A stretch of 64,000 bases of DNA from Xiphias gladius (taxonomy: Eukaryota > Chordata > Actinopteri > Istiophoriformes > Xiphiidae). Positions within the stretch are counted from its first letter, which is position 1. Every line of letters starts with the position of its first letter. A program made the translations under genes and the position numbers. The notes beneath the pieces were generated by a model. It made no database searches. It saw only the letters and a list, made by a program, of their open reading frames with translations, and had not been told where the DNA came from. This document shows positions 56,676 to 64,000 of the stretch, piece by piece. The stretch covers positions 23,626,939 to 23,690,938 of the forward strand of contig NC_053413.1 of assembly GCF_016859285.1 (NCBI RefSeq), in the 5' to 3' direction.

Positions 56676-57584
56676 TTAAATCCCGTCACCTCTCTTTCAG
56701 ATTTTCCAGAGAAATCAGGAACTGGCTGTGGGCCCAAATGTCAGACTTTTTTTCCACAGTGATGATGCCTCCGATTTTGCTGGTCACATAAAGACAGCGG
56801 GACTTCCTACCGGCTCATTATCGCCTCTCAATCTTTTCACGAGCATAAGATAAATTTTAAAAACTGGAATGCACAACTTTGTGTATTATCAACAGAGACT
56901 GATTAGATCACACATTTGAAACCTGGAGAAAAAAAAATATCAGCAGGAATCAGACTGAATCGTTTATTAATAAGCAGAATCGTTGGAGACTGTAAAAGTA
57001 ACGCAGCAAATAACACATTGTTACTTTTTGGCAAATCATAGAGGAGGTGCACTTAAATAAATAAAGTAAAATAAAAGCACCAATTGTCTCGAAGCTTAAA
57101 GCATAAGGCCGGTTTTACTCTATACTTGTCTTACTGTCAACACATCCCATGAAAAGACTAAAACCAGCAACGTGTTGGTCCATCTCAACCCTTCCTGACT
57201 CCCCTACCGTGTCTGAAGACACATTTTTAAAAGCATGTCACGGATACCTAGTTTGTTTGTTTTGTTTTTTTTATGACTAAGTAACTTCCTAAGACAGCCG
57301 GCCACTGTAGTGTTCCTTTTTTTATTTTTCCTTGGATTTGTTGAAAATAAGGAAAAAATAGAATATCACCAGCCTTATTATTTTATTATTTTTGTAATTA
57401 TTATCATTTTCTGGTCTACAGTGTACCTCCTGTGTAAGATTTTATAGGTTTGGTTTTGTAAGAGATTTGTTCGAGATAACAGCTTTTTACTGCAATTCAT
57501 TAGTGGCCTTTATATATTAAAAAAAAAAAATAATAAAAAAATTGCCCCTCTTCATTTTTCCAGGACCACTCACATGTTCATTTA

Positions 57585-57815
57585 CTATGGCAGAGACGAA
57601 CCAGTTAATTGAAAGTGTTTGACATTTACAGTGTTTTCTGAAAGAGCAGCTAATTATCTGAATTAAATGATGAATTATTGATGAGTGGATATTCTTTGCC
57701 ATCAGGGAATTTGTCTCGATATGACACATCTGAATAGGAAAGATAATAAGCCTGCAGTGTTCACTGCCAACAATATCAGAGGCAACAGTTCCTTGAAAGC
57801 CGTTGAATAGTTTCG
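57585..57815. other. Possible conserved non-coding regulatory element
   Basis: About 230 bases of unique, complex sequence with several ATTA/TAAT sites (AGCAGCTAATTATCTGAATT, GATGAATTATTGATGAG) and an E-box-like CACATCTG. No coding potential. The label rests on composition and motif clustering only. Confidence 0.3.
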
Positions 57816-58679
57816 CTGTTGTTTTTGCTGTTGTTGTTGCTTTCATGTTACGTTTTTCAAATCTACAGTTTGTGTCTTTGGCGTCGTTTTATTTTTTTAG
57901 CTGCTGGTGCTGCAACCCAATTTCCCCAGTGAGATCATTAAAGGTTCATCTCATGTTATTGCTTGGGTTGAAGACCCACAGAGTTGGCGATGACGACGGC
58001 TATCCAAATGCATTTTATCATTTCCAAAATGGACAGGTATTCGGAAAACACGAGTAGACAATTACGCGAAATTGCATTCTTGAGTATGCGCCCCTGCTGC
58101 TGGAGGGCACTTTGGTTGTAGGCTGATTTTCCTCCTCACTGCAGACACGTGGTCCGGACCCAGCGGCAGTCACACTCGGCATCCGTGCGGTGACATTACG
58201 CGTGAGCGTGCTGGAGTGTTCGGTCAGAGCTGGTAAGTGGATCTCACACCTGAGAGCTCTCCATGAGGCGGAGGAGAGGCCAGAGGATGGACGTAATCTA
58301 ATCATTACTAACACACACGACCATTTCTACACACTCTCTGGTTGTCCCGGAGCCACGCACACTACAGAATATAGATTTTCACTGTCTGAGCAAAGATGTT
58401 CTCCGGATATTAAGTCATCGCGTTCCTTTTGTACGGTCCAGACCTAACCAGTGGTTTTGCGTGTTTTTGCCGTTGGCTGCTGGATACTTTAAATCACAGC
58501 GAAACATTTTCTAAACCACGTTGCTGTGTTTTAAAAACTTTTTCTCTACTTTTTTCTACCGTAACATGCACCCTTCCTCTTTTATTTCTCCTTAACCTGC
58601 TTTAAGATTGGAAAAGCTATCTCATGCCACACAGTCTGACAGTATTATATGTTATGATTACTATCGTGTCTTTTTTTAA

Positions 58680-59760
58680 ACTCGCAAATCATTGAGGGCA
58701 AAGCCCTCATGTATAATCACCTCGAGCAGATACAAAATAATAAATATACAAAATAAAAGAACAGTCAATTAAAATCAAACATTTAAATAATAAATGACGT
58801 AACAGCAACAAAAAAATCAATTAAAAACAGGTACAAACAGAAGTTAAAAGGTTTGAGATTATGGATTTAAAATGACCAAGAGTTACCAACAGATAATATT
58901 TAAAGTGAATTGTAGCTAGTTTCAGTGTAGTGGAAGGTGCAGAGACGCCAAAACTAGATCCCCCAAGTGTAGCGTGGTCTCGTGGACCAAACTAGCATTT
59001 CCGATAAGGGCCTTGCAAATAAACAAATATATCTGAAAATCGAACCTCTCAGAGAGAGCGGGAGGACCACCCAGCCTTTTGGTACTGGATGCGATGATGA
59101 GTGTTATAGGCATCACCAATAATGAACCTGAGCTCAGAACGGTAGACGGCATCAAGGGGCTTTAGAGTTGCAGCCGCAGCATGCCCGCACAAGATGTCGC
59201 CATAATCTAAAACTGCACACAATTTTTGAAGGATATCTTCTCATCGATCGAAATGCCAGGGTTATAAAACTCTTCCAGTATCGGTGCCACTTTTAGTGGT
59301 GATGACAAGGTTATCCAAATTGTTGTCTCAAACTAACTAAGGGTTACTGAGTGCAACTTCAAAAATCAGCAAAGCAGTGCTGCAGAGATTCTATCAGCAG
59401 TGCAATACAAAATAGTATCATCAGCTTAAAGATGAATACTCCTTCCAGTTACAGCAGAAACAGTATTGATTATATAAAGCGTAAACAGAACAGGTCCTAG
59501 GACTGAGCCTTGTGGAACACCTTTTGCAATTTGAACAGATTCTGATTTAACAGTTCCTATCGCTACACGCTGCTGTCTGTCCACGGGGCAACTCTGGAGC
59601 CAATTATACGCAACTTCATCTACACCAAAATTGTGAAGTATTTTTAAGAGCAATGCGTTATCCAAAGTTGAAATGATGTCATTTAAAACGAGTGGGCGGC
59701 GGGAACAGTGCTGTGCTTTCCTCTAAAACCAGATTGGTGGGTACTTAAAATAGAATGTGC
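58680..59760 (-). mobile_element. LINE retrotransposon remnant (Rex/L2/CR1-like reverse transcriptase)
   Basis: Read on the - strand, it has an RT-type fragment around 59740-59698 (HQSGFR-like, HST), then a frame at 59665-59426 with GVPQGSVLGPVLFTLYI, an invariant motif of non-LTR reverse transcriptases. The catalytic ADD box follows at 59425-59417, but the codon just before it (59428-59426) is TAA where Tyr is expected. Further 3' (59155-58922) is the LSERFDFQIYLFICKALIG piece typical of the RT C-terminal region. Parts between motifs are missing or frameshifted. The element is dead and truncated at its 5' end. Confidence 0.8.
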
Positions 59761-60850
59761 ATAATATATGCGTAGGATATATGCCGTATATTCTGTATCG
59801 GCCTCTTCCAGCACTTCACTGAAACTTTACGTTTGCACTGAGTGAAATATTTAAAACAAAGGCTCTACTGCTTCTACCGCTGCACTGTTCCGCACCATCA
59901 AGTGGGAATATATATAACAACATTTCCAAAAATTCTTACAGACATATTTGGCGTCTTTGGAAACTGGGATTTAAACTAGAGTTTAAATAAAAGGTCCGTT
60001 GGTTTGAACAACGTTTGGCTGCACGGAATGAGTTTGTAAAGAGGAACTCGACCATATCAAAGTCCGATTGCAGGTTTTGTGCAGTACTATTACATATTAT
60101 AAAAAGTTGTATAAAGCCTTTTGTGGCTCCAGAAGGCGTCTGTGCAAAGTCTGACAAACTGCCATTAGTGACCTGACTTGAGTCAGCGTCGGTTGGGGCT
60201 GAAGACTACAAGTTTGACAATGAGAAAATCCGGGGGTGTGGAGTTAGAAAGAAGTGGGTTTCCCGGACCTTTGCGGCCCGCTACTCATCTCTGCTTGAGG
60301 CCAGCAGCTGGAGGCTACTTCAGCCACTGCGGGCTTAACACACCCAATATATCTGCCCGAGCTGTGGATGGTCAAGCTGCATTGTGGGTGAAGCAGGCGC
60401 CAGGTCCTGACGAGGAAGAAGACTGCACGGAACAAAGAAAGGCGATACCCGTGGTCCTGCTGCAGTGATTTTGACTATTTTTTTTACACTGTCCATCGTG
60501 ATTCTGTCAACGTTATTGGTAAGTGGGGCTTCTGAACTAGCGAACCCAAGCGCAGACAAAGACACGGGGTAGGCAAGTAGTAGGTTAGAAGATCACTTAT
60601 TGAAGATGATACGGTGGATGAGGGTGAAATCAGCGGAGGAGCTGGACGCCGGAGGCAGAGGGGATGAAGAGAGAGAGGCTACGATCCGGCCGGGTTGGTG
60701 GTGGCAGAGCTGGGTATTTGTAGAGGGCTCGATTATGGTGGTGAGCTGCAGCTGGCGTGGCTCTGCTCTGACTCCAGCCCACCTGCTTCCGCTCAGACAA
60801 ACGCCGACACAGGGAGAGAGTGGGGCAGAGCCACGGGGGAAGTGACAACA
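59761..60850. other. Intergenic DNA, nothing firmly recognised
   Basis: May include more 5' LINE debris up to about 60160. No gene supported. Confidence 0.35.
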
Positions 60851-61060
60851 GGGGCCTGCACTACGAAGCAGGATTTGGGGTTGGTGAGGTTTAAACCGCG
60901 GGTTTGCAGGGTTACGACGGTGGTTCGCTCCTCGCCGGGGTACATCGCCACGCTAACTTAGGCCGCACACCTAGCCTGGGTTATGATCCAGATGACGGGT
61001 CGGGGCGTATAAAAGACACCGCCTACTGACCAGTCTGTTCATCACCATTCGTAGAGGATC
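60851..61060. repeat. Candidate DNA-transposon-derived repeat (Harbinger-like end)
   Basis: Begins GGGCCTGCACTACGAAGCAG, followed by GATTTGGGGTTGGTGAGGTT, wording that resembles fish PIF/Harbinger-type repeat ends. It also includes GGGCGTATAAAAGACACCGC, a TATA-like box inside the repeat. The class is uncertain. Confidence 0.35.
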
Positions 61061-62077
61061 CCCTGGAGCTCGTGTGTGGATCATGAGAGGATGATTTTTT
61101 TTTTATACGAGTGACCCTCATTAGTGCAGAAGGCGAGCTCCTCAGCAGGAGTGTACTCGTGTAGGAGGGCTGCCTCCTGTCTTTTTCATTTCATTTTCCT
61201 TTTTATTCCCCCTGCTGTCTGCAAGCAATGTAAAAGCCATTTCATTGTGCTTTTGTGTACCGCTATATATCATCCTACAACAGAGACTGATGGAAGCACT
61301 AAAGCCTCGTACTTGTTGTACTTAAGGTGTGCGAATGTACATAAGGCATGAAAGTGAGCCCACTTACCGCTTTGAAGTATGTTTTTATATTTAAATCTTA
61401 TTTGCTGCCACGTCTGTTCAACTCCACCGGGGTTGCAGCTGACAGAATGAGGCTGACATTGTCACACAAGGAAGAGCACAATGGAAGCAACACATTAACG
61501 GGTGAGCTGCTGGGGTGTTTCGTTTACGTCAAAGTGACGTTTTGACGTGACGCAGTGCAGATTTTAAAAGTCAACGTTTGCTTAAACCGCATTATATAAT
61601 AAGTGATAATGTAACACTAATGGGTAACTAAGGTATGCAATTAATTAGATTCATTAATTCATTGATATGATTATGATTTTATATCATTATACATTATGCA
61701 GCCTCAGGCAAGTTTTTAGCAGCACGCCAACTGATTCTTTAAAGGAAATTAACGGATGTCTCATGGAACGGTGGAAGAAAAATGCATCCAAAAAATGTAA
61801 AACTGACCAAACACTGTTAGGTAAACTGTCATGGATGCATGAGTTGTTGTTGTTAAGAAGCTAAAACATACGGGCATGGTCCTCGAAAAATCTTTTGACA
61901 GGTGATGACAAAATAAATTTTACACGCATTTACCTCGATTCACCTCCTCAGTGGACTTTATGAGAGAGGGAATTTTGCTCAATAATGTTCACATTCCTTG
62001 TCGCGATACACATACACACACGTAAACCGTTGAAACAAAGACAAATGTCCCTGTGCGCACAAACAAAATATTTGTCA

Positions 62078-62079
<2 letters not shown>
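61061..62079. other. Intergenic DNA, nothing recognised
   Basis: AT-rich, short open frames only. Confidence 0.4.
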
Positions 62080-62109
<30 letters not shown>

Positions 62110-62110
62110 T
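62080..62110. repeat. (CA)n-(GA)n microsatellite
   Basis: Short CA run followed by GA units. Confidence 0.88.
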
Positions 62111-62320
62111 CACGCCCTTGCCTGAGTTAAACATCAGCAGGAAAGGCCTGTAAACACAACACTGCTTTTTTTTTTTTTTTTTTTTAATCAGCTGTGTGCG
62201 CGTTTGTGTGTGTTTGTGAGCGTCTGTACCTAGACCGTGAAGTCTGGAAATAATTAAGATAAGGGCTTGAGGGGACGGTGAAAGGGGGGAGGGCAGCGTT
62301 GGGCTGACAGACATGCATCT

Positions 62321-62340
62321 CCTGGCTATATTTAGCCAGG
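62321..62340. promoter_or_regulatory. 20-bp inverted repeat containing a MEF2-type site
   Basis: CCTGGCTATATTTAGCCAGG: 8-bp perfect arms around TATT. The centre CTATATTTAG fits the MEF2 consensus CTA(A/T)4TAG. The regulatory role is inference. Confidence 0.35.
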
Positions 62341-62589
62341 GAGGTATTAAGAGGCCGCTCGGTTCCTCTGTCACGGGAGAGGGTTTTTTTTTTTTCATTT
62401 ATTCTTTCATACATTTTCCACAGAACTAAATGTGGGAAAAATATTGTCATTAGCGCCGGGGAACGGGGATGGAAAATAAGCTCAGCGTCTGATATCAGGT
62501 TGTCTGATATCAGACTCTCAGAAAGAAGCACAGTGTTTACGCATTCATAAGCTCCTGCGCTGTGCCGCACGTGTGTTATTGTTGGAAGT

Positions 62590-63420
62590 GGTTGTAACGG
62601 TGGAGGTGGTGATAACACCAGTAAACACAGCAGTAGAAAAAGTAGTAATACTACCGGTAGTGACAGTATTAACAGCAGCAGCAGCAGGAGACAGCTGTAG
62701 TATCGAGGTACAACCGGTAGTAGCATCAATAATGCATCAGTAATTGTCGCAGACAGAACAGCAACAGCAGTAGTGGTAGGAGCAATGCTGCTGGTGATAC
62801 TGGTGATAGGAGTAATGGTAGTTTTAAGAGCAGTAGGGGCAGTAGCATGGATGAGCCGTAAAAGCAGTACTTCTACAATGACTACTACTAGTAATACACC
62901 ACTACTAGTTGTAGTAACAATCGGAATAGTAGTAGAGCTACTAATATTGGTAGTATTATGACTAGTAGTAGCATTAATGATGCACCAACAGTAGTAGTGG
63001 CTGTACTAATAAAAGTAGAAGAAGAAGTTTGTCAGAAGGAATTGGTAAAATTACTGGCAGTATTGCTAGTAGTACTACCAGTACTGATAGTAGTAGTAGT
63101 AGTAGTAGTTATAATAATAGTGTTAATGTGTGGTCACATAACTAATATTACTACTATCATTACGTTAGTAGACTAGTATTAGGCAAGTAGTTAGTAGCAG
63201 TAGTAAAAGTAGTAGTGGTCGTACTGCTGGTAGTAGCGTTAATGATGTATCGGTAGTCATAACAGTAACAGTAGTAGAAGTAGTTTGGTGGTAGTATCTT
63301 TCGTAATAGTATCGGTAGTACCGGTGGTAGCCGTTATGATTGGAGCAGCAACAGAAGCGTAGCGTAGTAGAACTGCTGTAGTAGTAGTAGTAGCGTCATC
63401 ACTGATGCAGCGGTCCATTT
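62590..63420. repeat. Degenerate (GTA/TAG/CAG)n trinucleotide field
   Basis: About 830 bases dominated by imperfect AGT/GTA/AGC triplets, with pure runs such as AGTAGTAGTAGTAGTAG near 63089 and 63380. Frames here are Val- or Ser-rich artefacts. Confidence 0.88.
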
Positions 63421-63494
63421 TTAACAGTAGAAGAAGTAAAAAAGAATTGGTACTGATTGTACTTTTAGCTGTGTAACAGTCAAACTACTTTCTA

Positions 63495-63537
63495 CTGCTC
63501 CCACTGCTGCTACGAGTCGTGGCAGCAGTGGGAGCAG
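63495..63537. repeat. Near-perfect 43-bp palindrome
   Basis: Arms 63495-63510 (CTGCTCCCACTGCTGC) and 63522-63537 are exact reverse complements. Inside, ACGA/TCGT also pair across a one-base centre, with a single T/G mismatch between the two stems. Confidence 0.93.
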
Positions 63538-64000
63538 CGGACGGATCATTATAGCAAACGTCTGCCGGCAAAAACAGTTGTGTGTATTATGCTTTATTTT
63601 GAATTCATAGTCCCTGCAAGATTACTGCGTTTACTCGGAGGGCTTAATAGTCTCTGTTCCAATTAAAAAAAACATAACTTTGAACTGCACCGGCGTTGCT
63701 GCTGCACAGCTGTCCGCCCCAGTAACTCTCTTCTCTCACACGTCTAAACCCTTGAAGGCCTTTTAAAGAAGAATAAAAAGTTTAGTTGCTGAATTTCCGG
63801 CTTATTCATCTTCCCTCTCTGAGTAGTTTGGCCGCGGGCATCCTGCGGCACATTCACTCCTCGCGGGTTATACTTTGTGAGTGTCCCTGTACACCGCAGC
63901 GCTCTCTCTTTTTCCGGCATAATTCTGCACACTGCCGTGATTTGAGCCGACCTGCAGTCACCGTGCACGCAGCACACGAGCCATAACCGGTCGTGCTCGG

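Larger units (their letters stand above)
55481..57584. other. Intergenic DNA with microsatellites
   Basis: Contains a short TA run near 55908-55924 and (CA)n runs at 56467-56506 and 56638-56674. No gene recognised. Confidence 0.45.

Overview
The window is vertebrate nuclear DNA, most likely from a ray-finned (teleost) fish. Genes are split by GT-AG introns, (CA)n microsatellites are frequent, and there are remnants of Tc1-like, LINE and MITE-like elements of fish type. Nothing here looks bacterial or viral, and I found no CRISPR array, operon or RNA gene. The species cannot be named from the sequence.

Left third (1-25.6 kb, + strand): the 3' part of the supervillin gene (svil). I placed 23 exons with confidence and two more candidate exons. 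They encode about the last 1,300 residues: part of the disordered, actin- and myosin-binding N-terminal region, the gelsolin/villin-like repeats, and the C-terminal villin headpiece ending at 24670. All exon phases agree. One intron holds a perfect (GGA)n tract of about 2.43 kb (14945-17371). It creates very long but meaningless poly-Glu, poly-Leu and poly-Ser reading frames. The last intron carries a MITE-like element with a perfect 18-bp hairpin.

Middle (25.6-28.6 kb): AT-rich and CA microsatellites and a dead Tc1-like transposon on the - strand.

Centre (28.7-46.7 kb, + strand): a tandem cluster of acyl-CoA thioesterase / bile acid-CoA:amino acid N-acyltransferase (ACOT/BAAT family) genes, each with three coding exons. 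I call them A (28772-30924), B (34199-36445, frameshifted), b' (about 37090-38095, a deletion chimera), C (38221-40409) and D (44656-46656). A and C form one subtype and B and D another, so the array looks like a duplicated A+B pair. The 3' halves of the last exon have been further mixed between copies. All four full-length copies end in Ala-Lys-Leu, a type 1 peroxisomal targeting signal. Their likely job is hydrolysis or conjugation of peroxisomal acyl-CoAs.

Right third (46.7-64 kb): no gene I can recognise. It has simple repeats, several CpG-rich patches, a LINE reverse-transcriptase remnant on the - strand (58.7-59.8 kb) whose catalytic YADD box is interrupted by a stop, a long degenerate trinucleotide-repeat field (62.6-63.4 kb), several perfect or near-perfect palindromes, and a few unique stretches that look like conserved non-coding elements.

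I did not find a clearly new biological system. The observations most worth checking are the 2.4-kb GGA tract inside svil, the mosaic evolution and active-site differences in the thioesterase array, the GC donor sites in subtype B/D, and the b' chimera.
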